Of a stretch of 64,000 nucleotides of DNA, positions 1 to 11,690 are shown piece after piece. The position numbers were made by a program, and so were the translations under genes. The notes under the pieces were generated by a model. The model was not told the DNA's origin. It saw only the letters and a program-made list of their open reading frames with translations, and made no database searches. Positions within the stretch are counted from its first letter, which is position 1; the number at the start of each line of letters is the position of its first letter. Origin of the DNA: Monarcha castaneiventris obscurior (Eukaryota > Chordata > Aves > Passeriformes > Monarchidae); the NCBI GenBank assembly GCA_026261815.1, contig JAMPIT010000493.1, forward strand, positions 1,763,001 to 1,827,000, given 5' to 3'.

Positions 1-3000
1 ACCACTCAAAATAAGCTTCAAGTGAGAATTAATTGGTATCTATACCTCTGAGCAGGGTGAATTTCCCCTGAGCCTGAATGAATTCTGACTAAGCTTTTTG
101 TGGAGTTATTATTTCTTTCACTAAAGGGGTAAAAGAAGGGATGAAAAATCTCCACTGAGAACAGCTGGCTAATTTTTGCTCTTTATTTATAACGACCCAG
201 GTCAGAATCTGATTGCTGGCAAGTGCAGCCCCAACATCTGCAGGAGGAGAGGCCTCTGGCCCCCCCAGCTTGCTGGAATTTTCCAGCTAATGGGAAATAT
301 TTCCCCAGTTAACAACAGTGTCTGTCGAGGTGGGGATGGGGTGACCAGGTGGTCATTTTTTGGATGCACAGCTGGGTATCACAGGGCAAGTGATTGAGGG
401 AAAACCCATCCTCATGCAGAGGTGGACTCCACAACCATGCTCCAAGGGGCCAGGTTTTCTCTCTGGGTCTGCTTTAAGCAGCAGGAGCCTCCTAATCTCA
501 TGTTGGCCTCGCCCAGTTTGGTCCCTGATTTGTGGGACCAGTATAAGGGAAGGGTCTGATGTCACTCCCATGGCCCCACTGACCTCCAGAGATCTTCCAT
601 CAGTCCATAAGCACCGATCTCAGGCTCTTCTCAGCAGCAAGCTTCCAAGAGCTTTATGCAGCAGGTAAGTAAAGCTGTTTATCCCCACACCTGGGGAAAA
701 CAAGGTCCAGTGCTGAGGAATGGCTCCTCCAGCTCGTCCATTCAGCATTGCCTTCTCAAGGGCTGGTCCTTCACTTCCCCACCCTTAGAATTTAACTCCA
801 AATGCCTCCAGAAGTCATTTTACAGCTGATCAGTGGCATCAGCATGACACGAGACAGAGGGATGCACTCAGGGAACCTGCAGAGCACTGACTGCTTTCCC
901 ACTAATATTCGCAGGACGGGCACTGGGGGTGAAGGTGAGGAACGAAAGCATCAGGACTGACCTCACCTTCAATTGTCATCAAGGTGAAATCCCCAGATAG
1001 AGGCATGAGAAGGCCCAAAATTAGTTAAAATCAGTCTGAGAGACTCATTGGAGCAGTGATCTGGCAACTCACACCTCTAAGCCCCCAAGCCCCCTCCATC
1101 CTCAAATTCAACCACAAAACAAAGGGAGCCAGTTCCCAACTGGGGACATGCTGGGCACCCACGGGAAGGAGGCAGTGCAGGGGTTAAGGCTCTTGGCAGC
1201 ATTTCAGTGGTACGATGCAATAAAATATTTTATGACATTTTTACAATATTGTGCAACGGGATTTTGAGACCTCAAAAGAAAACACTGCGTTGAAGTACGA
1301 TGCAGCTGAGTGCAGCGAGCCCAGCAGGTGAGGGTTTATCTCTTTCTCTCCTCTCTCTTCACCCCTCCCTCCACCCTGGCTGCAGGCAGAGGCACTTGCT
1401 CCTCATGCCACGGGCCAGCCCAGCTTGCCTGGTGCTTCCCAGCACATCTGTGCTGGGTTTGTGTGCGTGCCACATAGTTCCAGAGTGAGCACATACTGCA
1501 TGTTGCTGCAAACAGCCCCAATAAACATCGGAGCCAAGCGTGCCTAAATGTTGCACCACATTAAACACCCTTCATCCCGACCCACAGCCTTGTAATTGGG
1601 ATAAAAAGAACATCTCCTCTTGAGATGGGATTCAATCGTTGGTGTTGTCCACCAGGTTTGTCTCCGAGTCAGGGATCACCGAGGCTGTGTGAGCATCCTG
1701 GGGAGGAGTGTCTGCCCCAGACACAGGACACGGGGCTGGCTCAGAACCAGAGGGTTGTTCTGATGATCTTCTGACACTGCTCCAGAAATGATGTTCCCCT
1801 TTGAATGCAGAAAATTTGACTACAATTCCAAGGTAAATTTGACCAGGATTGCTTCGGATTCTTGGGGATCAGAGAACGCTCCTTACAACATCCAGCATCT
1901 TTAACATTAATCCCCAAAGCTGGGTGGTGGAAGAGGCATCTTCAGCTCCCCCAAGTACGATCTTCCTTCCCCATTTCAACCCTTCTGGTAACAACATGGG
2001 GCAGGAATGCACTTTTATAGCCAAGGCAGCAAGGAGGCTCTTCTGTAATCGCTTTATTGCAGGAACTGGCACTCTAAGAAAAATCCCAAACATCACAAAG
2101 CTTGGCATAAAATTGTACAAATTGGCAACCCTACATTCAGAGCGAGGCAAGCTAAGAAAAGCCTAATCCAATCTTATGCTTTAGAGTAACAGCATCGTGG
2201 CAACAGATTACCTGGGGTGGTTGGGAAAGAAAGGCTTGTCCCAGGATGGAATGTGTCCAGCTTTCAGCAGAGCACATTCACAGAGGAAGCCCCAGCGTTT
2301 GAACCTGTGCAGGCAGAGACATCTCCCTCCATGGCTGATTTGTCTGATCAAACAGAGCAAATCCCTCGCTCTGATCCTGCTGATGGCTCTAAATTGCTCC
2401 AACCATTGTGAAATGAGCCACACAATACATTTTCAATGTAAGCAGGTTTTTTTTTTCACCTCTTTAACAGCTCTTTGGCCTGACTTCGGTGGGAGGTTCA
2501 GCTCCCTTGGAAGGTGCTGCTGAGGAACTGGTGTGTGTGAAAACTCACCTGAAGTGTTTGTGCTCTTTTGTTTCCTCCTCTGGATTACTAATGTGTCTTT
2601 TATTACACATTTCAGCTGTGCCCAGAGATTCCTTGCTGTGGCTCTGGACACACTCACATGAAGGCAGCTCTGTTTGGAAGGGTGTAATTACAGCCTCGTT
2701 GGGCAGGAGGGAAAAGGATGGCCTGAATGGGGTCAGGTGGCACAGTGGGCCTGGACACCTCCTCTGAAGGCATCTGGCTCTTCCCAAAACAGGGTCCCCC
2801 TTGGCTGCCTGATGGAAAACGTTGGGATTTGTCACCCCTCCCATAAATCCTGGTTGTTCCAGCTCCTGCATCTCTGCAGCACCACCTCTCAGTGCCAAAG
2901 CAACTCCAGGGGTCGAAGCAACAAGAAGAGTTGTATGTTGAATTGCATGAAAACACCAGCACAATTTTATTCGCAGAGTTCTTCTCACCCCTTCCAGTTT

Positions 3001-3820
3001 TGAGGGTCCCCTGTGCCCTTAGACTTCACATTTTTTACACCACTTTTAGAATGGGTCAAACCTGGTAAAAATTCCAATAGCAAGAGTTTGAGCAAAATTA
3101 AAATGACAGCGTTTGTCAACCACAATGAATTTTTTGCTGCTGGGAAAGATATTATTTGAAAGCCCAAAATTTTCTCACAGTGTGAATTTTCCAGTCAGAT
3201 GATTCCCAATTCAAAATTTTCAGGAAATGTCAAAAAAACCCCCAAAAAACCCTAGCCATGCCTAGCTATATTTCCCTTAAAATGCCGAATTTCTCTGCTT
3301 TTCAAGTCGAATTTGAGGAAAGCATCTCTGATTGGAAAATCCTGGAGGAACGTTCCACTGGAAAATACCATCCCCCGTGGCAGAGGTGCTTCCCAAAGTG
3401 ACACCTCAGTTTGTGACTCCTCACAAACCAAAGAACCATTTCCCTGGGGAGCTGCTGGTGTTGCTTTGCTGGGGACCCTGGGCATTATCCTGCTCACACA
3501 CAGAAATCCTGGATACCTGTGGGTGTCATGGGTGACCTGGGGACTGAAGTATCTCAGTGCTCATCCATCCTTGGCACGATCTGCCTCTTGCTCTGGGACT
3601 TCCCATGGAGTTTTTTGGTGAAGCTCTACCAGAGCCTCAGAGGCTTCCTGAAGAACTTTTGGGTGGAAAGCAGGAGCCCTGCAAAGGGACAGGCTGTGTG
3701 CTGAAGCTCAGCTGCACCAGGGACGGTGCTGGCTGGTGACAGAAGGTGACAAATGTCCTTCCCATTGCCTTCTTGAGCTTCTTCTTGCCTGTTTGCAAAG
3801 CCCTGTCAAGTCACAAACCT
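1..3820. other. Upstream intergenic DNA, no gene seen
   Basis: Short open frames occur on both strands, but none resembles a known protein or shows exon structure. No clear repeat was recognised before the LTR at 3826. Confidence 0.6.
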
Positions 3821-3825
3821 CAACC

Positions 3826-4192
3826 TATGGACACTGAAAAAGCCTCAGCAGAGAATTTCTTAAGCTCTCTGCAGCATTTTGTGAGAGTTCTGTCTTTCCC
3901 ATGCTGATTACTTTGAACAAGATTCCAGTATTGTAAACTTCTTGCACCTGCGGGTTGTTTTGCAGTATTGTTATGGCTTTGACCAGAAAAACATTCAGAG
4001 ATGGGTGTCTTAGAACTTGGCCAATCCCCTTAGGGGATGGATGGCAAAACCAATCACCTTATGCCACTTAGTACGCCTTGTGAACTAACATATAAAAGTT
4101 TTCTGAGAATTCATTAAACAGCTGCTGCCATTTGACCCTGTGCCTGGACTTTGTGTCGTTTCTCTACTCGGCCGCGGTGAGAACAGCGACAT
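3826..4192 (+). mobile_element. Solo LTR, family B, copy 1
   Basis: About 367 bp, homologous to the reverse complement of 46958-47341. It has TATAAAA at 4091-4097 and ATTAAA at 4113-4118, giving U3/R order on the + strand. It is flanked by the 5-bp direct repeat CAACC (3821-3825 and 4193-4197; a sixth base also matches). Termini read TATGG and CGACAT. No gag, pol or env remains nearby, so this is a solo LTR left after recombination. Confidence 0.85.
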
Positions 4193-5237
4193 CAACCCTT
4201 TAAAAAAAGAGGAAACAAGAAAAACCCTTGGCTTGGAGGGAAGAGAAGGTTTCACAAGTGATGGTAGGAGGGGAAGTTGTGTCTCCTCTGAAGCAGCTGG
4301 GACTCCACCCCTGGGCACGTCCACACTCACAATGAGGGGTCACAACTGATGCTCCTTTGAGTTTGTGTAGTCCCATGAGCAGTGCCAAACCCTTCCCTTT
4401 TGCCTGTGGATTTACCCAAGTTCCCCCCAGCACCTCACAGAGTGTCCACCATCACCTCCACCTTACAACCTGAGGCTGTTGATACCCAGCTTGGGCTTCC
4501 AAAGCACCTGCAGCTCGCCTTGAACACTCCTTCCTTCAAGGATCCTTGCAAAGCATCTGCTGGTGGCAGCAGCTTCCCTGGGAGGGCTGAGGCTGTGCCT
4601 GGACACTCCTCTGGGTGCCCTGGCTTCAGGGCCAGCTGCTATCAATGGCATCAGAACTTGGATTACATCAATTCTTGTGACATTGCCCAACTGAAACCCT
4701 GCTCCCTGAGGGAGGCTCAGCTTAATTGACTGTGGTTATTAATATTGCATTATTGGCAGCCAGATGGCCCAGAGACAGGCAGTTTTCATGCATTTTACTG
4801 ACATCCTTCAGTGGAAAATTATTTCCACTTATCTTTCATCCTCACGTGTTTCAGCTGGAACGAAGTGTTAACAGCAGCACCCTCCACCACAAGCAAAGTC
4901 ACCACGAGGAAGTGCCTGGCTGGCAAACAGATGTGAAGAGGTGTCTGTGCTGGGTTCAATTACAACAGCTTCATGGGATGGCTGGGAGAGAAGGACGAGG
5001 TGCTGGGTCCTTCCTGCCAAGCTGGAAAACACCTGGAGTGGTACTGCTGGAAAGGCTCTACTCTTTGTTCCTTTTGTTTGTCTGTTTCTGACTTTTGGAA
5101 TGACACTCGAGGAGCTTGCAGTGCTGGGTGTTCCAAAACACAAAAGCCCCCAGAAGCATCACCAAAAACTTCGCAGATGAAGCCTCCAAACACAGAGAGA
5201 TGGAATCTACACAAGCTCCTGAGCCTATCAAAGTCTA

Positions 5238-5474
5238 AAGCTCAGGGGAAGTTTAGGTTGGACATCAGGAAAAAATTCTTCACAGAGAGAGTGACTGGGC
5301 ACTGGAATCATCTGCACAGGGAGGTGGTGGAGTCACCATCCCTGGAGGTTTAAGAAAAGCCTGGATGTGGCACTCAGTGCTGTGGTTTAGTTGATGAGGA
5401 GGTGTTGGGTCATAGGTTGGCCTTGATGATCTCAAAGGTCTTTTCCAACCTGGTTCATTCTGTGGTTCTGTGAT
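5238..5474 (+). mobile_element. CR1 LINE 3' fragment
   Basis: The GAAGTTTAGGTTGGACATCAG segment, the GAGGTGGTGGAGTCACCATC segment and the TTCCAACC...TTCTGTGGTTCTGTGAT tail are the usual CR1 3' end. The element closely resembles the opposite-strand copy at 13867-14130, so both belong to one subfamily. Reverse transcriptase is absent apart from a few C-terminal codons. Confidence 0.9.
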
Positions 5475-8436
5475 AGTCCTGGGTAGAAAAGTGAGAGATT
5501 CTTCAGGGAGGTTTTTAACCAAGAGGTTTTGTGGCTCCCAGAGGAGATTCAGTCCTAGGAGTGGCCAGATGGGCACCTCTTCATAGGTCATTTCACTTGA
5601 TCCTGGTTCAGCCACTGCCTGTTACTTCCTTCGGCCCATGAGATGCAAACAATGGTTGAGACAAACAGAAAGGAGATCCTGGGCTTTGTATTGCCAGAGA
5701 AAAAACCCTTGGTGCTTGGCCATTATTTCACCACCTTGCCCAAGCCTCAAGTAGCTCATCCTTCCAATATCTGCCTCTTGGACAAAGTTTCCCCTCCTCT
5801 TCTGACCATGTGATGAAGAGAGCTAGTTAAAAGCAGGTTTCTGTGAAAGAAACCAGCCCCAGGCTCAGCTGAAACTTTGGTAAACCCAGTGCTGCCTGCT
5901 TAGCCTCAGACACCTCATCCTGGGTGATGCTTCTCATGTGTCTGGACCAGCCCAGGGCCATGCTGCCAGGCAGCAGCTGAGGATGGAGCAGCTGAGCCCT
6001 AGTTTATTTTATTTTCCTGCTGATCCACCAGCGATGCCCACGATTGGCACATGCTCCTCAGGTCAGCCACTCACCAGGAACATCACCAGCAAAACAGCAA
6101 ACAGATGTCATCCAAGATCATTCATAAATATTTTATAGCAGCCTGTGAGCCCTTTGGTGAAAGACAGAGACCTCAGCCTGGCTCCAAGCTAATTACTGAA
6201 TGCCGACAAATGCTTCTAATTGGGTCGGTGGCAGCGACAATGTTATTGACAGCAACAGAGGGAACAACCTGCTGGTGTTTATTTGCTTTGCTGTGGATAC
6301 CCGTGGTAATAAAATGTAAATTGAGGGTGATGCATAAGGCTTGGTAGAGAGCTTCTGTTCTGTCTTGTTGAATTAACACAGAAACCTCAGGAAAGAGGGA
6401 GATGTCAGGGGATACGGGGAAACTGCTGAGAGGACATGGGCAGGAGTCACTTGGCACTCAGTGTTTTCAGCCAAGCAGGAGCCATGGAATGGGGAAAGGG
6501 ATATTTCCCAGGGCTCTAACCCGTTTGTTGTCAGACTGAACATCCTGAAACCACCATGCCACGTGGACACTGCAAACAGGTTGTTTTCCAAAAAGGATCC
6601 TGCTGCAATCAGAGCAAAAACCCTGCTTTCTCAACTCCTTCCCAGTGACAGAGGTCTCAGCAAATGGGAGATATGAAATGAAGTGGGAGAGGGTGCAGGA
6701 TTCAAAGAGGCTTCTGTTGCTGGGCTGCCGTGTGTTTGCCACACACCACTCGTTTCTCAGAGGCTGCAGCGCTGTCCCCACGTCACCAGGGATGATGTGA
6801 CACTTGATTTGTTGCTGTTTCCAGAGCATTTTGAGGTCTTTGTTTGAAAGGAGCTTTTATTAAACTTCCTCCATGCTAAGAACTGCCTAGAACTAATAAA
6901 CAGGGTTTAAGGAAAGTAATTTGGGGACACGACAGCAGCTTGGTTCTCTGTGCTCCTGGGCGCCTAATCGTGTGTACGTGTGTGTGTGTACAAGTGCCTG
7001 CAGCTCACAAATTCTCTTGAGAACCCCCTCCTTTTGGAAGCAAAAACTCCCATATGAACATAAGTCTTGAAATGGCAATATTTTATATGCGGGTATTAAT
7101 CCTCTCTTCAAGCAGCCCATTTATTAAAACTCGGCAAGTTTCATTTTTGAAGCTGGTTTCTCAAGATGTCATTATCCTGCTGCAGCAGATTAGCGGATTG
7201 CTAGGAGGGTGCAATTTGAGCTCAATTAATTCTGCTTCAAGTCCCAATTCAGTGTTGCTAAATAGCTCTCAAACCCTCTCATCAGGCTCTCCAGCACTCC
7301 ACTGCCTCAGGAATGCTGCCTTGGGACTGGGTTTCTGCCCCATGCCAGGCACTGCTCCTGTTTGCACCATCACTCCCTCTTTTCCAGAGGACTTCTGCAG
7401 GATTTTTTGCTTGGTTACTCAACCTTGTGTCCAAGGAGCAAACACTGAGCTGGTCTTGCAAAATACCAACCTCAGCATTCAGTTTTTCTTTCTTTTTTTT
7501 TTGTATCACTTCCCTCAAGTCAGTTAAACCGTTGGCGCAGTCATGTCCATGTCTGCTTGGATACAGTGATGAGAGGGAATGGCAGAGCTAAGCAGATAAA
7601 CTATAAAGCAGTGAAATAAAAGGAGGCACTTCACAAGCTGGGTTTGGTTTGTTGTTTTTTATTCCTTGGGTAAGACTTTTCTTGACTGACATAAGCAGGA
7701 TTAAACCAGAGCATTGACTTAACCTGCCATGCCCAGAGCCTGCGAATCCTCACTCATGTGGTTGGGTTTATGTGAGTAGAAATTGGGGCCCTGGCATGTG
7801 TGAAGTGAAGACTGTGTAAATCACAGCTTGTTCTTCCAGGCAGGAATTGTAATTTCTTTATATGTCTTTGCAAAACCTGTAAAGCTGGGCCTGGAGCCAA
7901 GGCTACCCAAATCATTATTAATCTTGACCTAGTTTACAAACAGGTATCAAGTCTATTTCCTTCGCTCCTGTCCTTCCTCTCGTGCTCACAAATACATACT
8001 GCACATCCTCTCTCCTGCTTCCAGCCAGCATCTCTTACAATGAGCCCACCTTATTTATTTCTTTAATATGAATTCAGGCCTTACTGGGACATTCAGCAGC
8101 CTCCCAGTCTGATGGATCTATTTTCACTGGATGCTTGAGAGAGGAGAGTTTGGGCACCAGGAGGCCATCCAAAGCATCACCATCGGCATGAACATGGAGT
8201 AGGTGACTCTGGTAGCTGCTTTATTTTTGAACAAGGGGGATTTCTGAAATGCAGGCCATCTGAAGGAGAAAGAACAGGGGCAGGTGGGGGGATGGAGCTG
8301 TTTTCTTAGCAAGAGACATGCAGTGCACAGGGTATTTCCAGCAGTTGTTCAGAGAGAGGTAAGGACCCGTGGCAGCTGCAGCCCCATCAGCCTCCTCTCT
8401 CCAAATGCCCAAACTGCATCGTGACAAATCCAGAGT

Positions 8437-8602
8437 GATAAAACACTGGCTCTGGTTGCCTGGAGAAGCAGTGGCTGCCCCATTGCTGGTTGTGTTCAAG
8501 GCCGGGTTGGACTTGGAGCAACCTGGTCTAAAGGAAGGGGGTGGGACTGGGTGATCTTTAGAAGTTCTCTTTCAACTCAAACTATTCTGTGATTGTGTAA
8601 AA
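8437..8602 (+). mobile_element. CR1 LINE 3' fragment
   Basis: Contains GTTCAAGGCCGGGTTGGACTT, AGCAACCTGGTCTA and a final TTCAACTCAAACTATTCTGTGAT, the order seen in CR1 3' ends. Diverged and truncated at 5'. Confidence 0.85.
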
Positions 8603-8940
8603 ATAAACTCTGAACTGTCAAGTGGGGCCACAGAGCCCAAACAACAAAAAGTGCTTGCCCTGAGCTCTAAGGCAGCAGTTGAAATGCCTGTGTTGCTCTC
8701 TTCTTCCTTGAAGTCTTCTGGACATCTCAGAGCTTATTTCTCTGCTACCACACACTTCCCCACGTCCTGTGGCACGACAAAATCCTGTGGCAGGCACAAA
8801 GATGCAGATGCTGACACCCCCATGCCCTGAGCTTGATGCTGTCATTGACGACTGCGCCCACAAACCTTTGGAGCTGGTAATGTTTTGCACATGAGCCAAG
8901 GACTGGCTTTTTATTATCAAGAATAATCTTGTTACTTACA

Positions 8941-9154
8941 AGATTAGATATAAAGAAAAACATTTTTCACACAGAGGGTGCTCAGGATCTGGAACAGGCT
9001 CCCCAGGGCAGTAGTCACAACACCATGCCTGACAGAGTTCAAGAAGCTTTTGGACAACAATCCCAGGCACATGGTGTGTCCTGCAGAGGGCCAGGAGTTG
9101 GATTCGATGGTCCCTTCCAACTCAGCACATGCTGTGATTCTGTGATTCTACGAC
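8941..9154 (+). mobile_element. CR1 LINE 3' fragment, different subfamily
   Basis: Shows GAACAGGCTCCCCAGGGCAG, GAGTTCAAGAAGCTTTTGGAC and a TTCCAACTCAGCA...TGTGATTCTGTGATTC tail. The GACAACAATCCCAGGCACATG interval differs from the copies at 5238 and 8437, suggesting an independent insertion of another CR1 subfamily. Confidence 0.87.
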
Positions 9155-11050
9155 TGTTCAAAGCACTGGCATTGCAGACGAGCCTTTCCGAACACAGCTC
9201 TCTGGCGAAAGGCAGAAAATGCAGCTCAGTGAGAAAATCAGCTTCAAAGGGATTCCCCCAGCACATTCCAGGCCTTTAGCCCATCAGACAGCAGCCTGAA
9301 AAAATACTTGGTCCCTAAAGGTCAGCAGGTGTCCCAGCAGTGGCCCAGCTGGGGAGTGAAGGGCACAGCTGAGGGATGTGCTGGGAAGGTCCAGCCACAG
9401 GTACTACAAACCAGCAGTCCCCCAAAACACCTCTGCTGCCTCAGTGTCCTCTGTTTTTGCTCCCCTTTGTGCTTGAGCTGGGACAGAAAGCCTTGTCCTT
9501 GTCCCTGCTGCACACCCACATCTGCCAGTGAGACCCAGCCCATGGAGCAGAGCTGGCTCTGAGTGCGGGAGTGCTGATGGCAGTGAGACCTTGATCTCTG
9601 TGATGCATGGGGTGACCTCGGGAGAGATGCCATTGCCTTCGTGGTGGGTGTCTGAGTGCCAAGGACCCGCTGTCCTGAGCCTTGAGGGGTAGACCACAGC
9701 CAGCACTGTCTACACTCGATGAGCCCTGGCTGTGACAGGGAGATGACCCCGCACCCTGTGCTGTCCCCTCTCTCTTGCACAGCCTGTTCTCTCTTCTGAA
9801 ATTTTCTCATTCCCTGCTATAAACCTCGTGCAGCCTATGCCAATTGCCCTCTTGCCTGTCCTGCCTCTTCCAGCTGAACACACTTGTGGATTGCTTGGCT
9901 CACCCGATGCTGTCCTTCAGACACGGGGTGCTGAAGTGTGGGAGTACTCACAGGGATGTGCTCTCAGCCTGCAGGGCTCTGCTCTGGCCCACTTGTTCCA
10001 CTGTGCCCTGTGGAGGTGATATCCAAGCAGGAGATCTGCACCACCCGTGTCCTGCAGCACAGCCCTGGCTCTTGTGGCTCTGTGCAGCCTCTGCAGCGCT
10101 GGGCTGGGCGGCTCTGCCTGATGGCAGCAAAGCTGAACCTGTGCTCCATCTCCTCTGCCCAGCCCACAGCTCTGCTGGTGGAGATGCTCCAGGGGTGCTG
10201 AGGGCACCCATCTCTGCTGCCAGCACCCCTGAACGGGCAGGGACTGGGGCTGGTTGTGTTCTGTTCGCTGCCTTGCCCCAGGGCATCACCCAGGGTTGCT
10301 GGGGTTGGGCTGCAGGTGAGGACAGAGCTGGGGGAGCAGCACAGGGCCAGTCCTTCAGCTGCTGTTTGCTCTGTCCCTGCTGTGCAGAGGGGATAAATAC
10401 AAGGCCGAGGTGGGCACAAAGCGGGCTCGGTCAGGCCAGCTGCACCCAGGCCACCCTGGTGGGGTGAATTGCCACACAGCTTGTGGCACATGGTGTCTCG
10501 TGGGGCTTTGCTGCCCCTCTAACGCAGCTGCAGCCCAACCCAGCCCCTCTCCATGTCACTGATCAGCCCCCTCTTCTTGCAAGGCGCTTGCCATGGCTGG
10601 GGTGGTTTGTAGCTATTGACTGAAGGGGATGGATCAATACACAATCTGTCCTGCCTCGGTGGTTGGGAATCCTTCAAAAAACAGTTAAATGCTTGGACAG
10701 GCCCGAAGGAGGATGTTGCAGCTGGGGTTCATGACCCTGGCAGATGCCTGCTCCTGTGAGGCCACCCTGCCTTTCCCAAGTGACCCCACAGGTGACTCCC
10801 AGCTCATGGGAAGGACTGAACGTCACAGGCGGGGCTCGGATGCCAGCACAGGGGTATCAGCTTGCCATCCTGAGGCAAGGCAGCCCCGTGGACAGACCCA
10901 GCAACCACCACCTGGAATAATCTTCATTCTGGGCTGTGATTCCAACCTTAGGCCTTTCAGATGCACCAGTGTCCCAGGAGAGATGAAAGCACCAAGCCAT
11001 TCAGCATCCTCCATGCCAGGGCTGTACAGAGCTGCTTGGAGGTCAGAACC

Positions 11051-11690
11051 TGTGCTGGTTTGGCCAAAATCTAGCTATTTATCCACTGAGAGAAAAACAG
11101 GTTACAACCACCCTTCCCCCCCACCAGGCTCAGGAAAAGAAATTTCCTCGAAGGAAAGTGAAAGGGATAAAAACTATTTATTTTAACCAACACACAGGAA
11201 AAAGATAATAATGCTAAATAATAAAATCTCTTCACGGTGGAGAGAAACCTGGGAAGATTTCAGAGTCCTTCTGTAGATGTGGTCTCTCTCTTCCTCAGAG
11301 CTGGGTTGGCGAGGCCGCAGGCCTTAGGCCACCTCCGGGCCTGAAGGAAAATTCTCCCGATGTGTTCTGATGTTGTTGAAACAGTCTAGAAGAGAAAAAA
11401 AAGGAAAAAAAAAAAGTCCCACGAACTAGGCCGGAGAAAAAAAGAAAAAAACCCAAAGAGCTGGCTGAAGAAGCAAAACAAAGGGTGCTTCCTCTGTGTT
11501 CCTGCAGCCGGGGAATGCAGAGGAGTCTCTATCTCTGTGTCCTTGGGAACTGCTCTGAAAAGTTTGTTGTTTTTTTTTTTTCCCCCTCCCCTCTTAAGCT
11601 CAGTTTAAAGGCACAGAAAAAAAGCACAAAATTAACATTTTGCCATAGAGCTGTGATAGGGGATGCACATCATAGAGTCACCCCAGGACA
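11051..11690 (-). mobile_element. Probable degraded solo LTR
   Basis: The + strand ends are TGTGCTGG and CCAGGACA, whose reverse complement TGTCCTGG nearly mirrors the start. An AATAAA on the minus strand (TTTATT at 11177-11182) lies about 130 bp from the 5' edge, as in an R/U5 segment read right to left. A-rich and T-rich runs occur inside. Flanking bases give only a partial direct repeat (GAACC versus TTACC), so the borders and even the LTR assignment are less sure than for the other elements. Confidence 0.55.

Larger units (their letters stand above)
5475..11050. other. Intergenic DNA with two CR1 fragments, no gene seen
   Basis: Apart from CR1 at 8437 and 8941, nothing recognisable. The AT-rich part near 7050-7260 is free of repeats and might be conserved. 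The 9.3-10.5 kb part is GC-richer, with long but unconvincing overlapping frames. Confidence 0.55.

Noticed and set aside
6961..6995. TG-rich run as a microsatellite
   Set aside because: Too short and interrupted to list as a repeat of note.
9844..10491. Overlapping frames up to 207 codons near 10 kb as a possible gene
   Set aside because: No recognisable motif, no splice structure and similar-length frames on both strands in a GC-richer patch; best read as chance.
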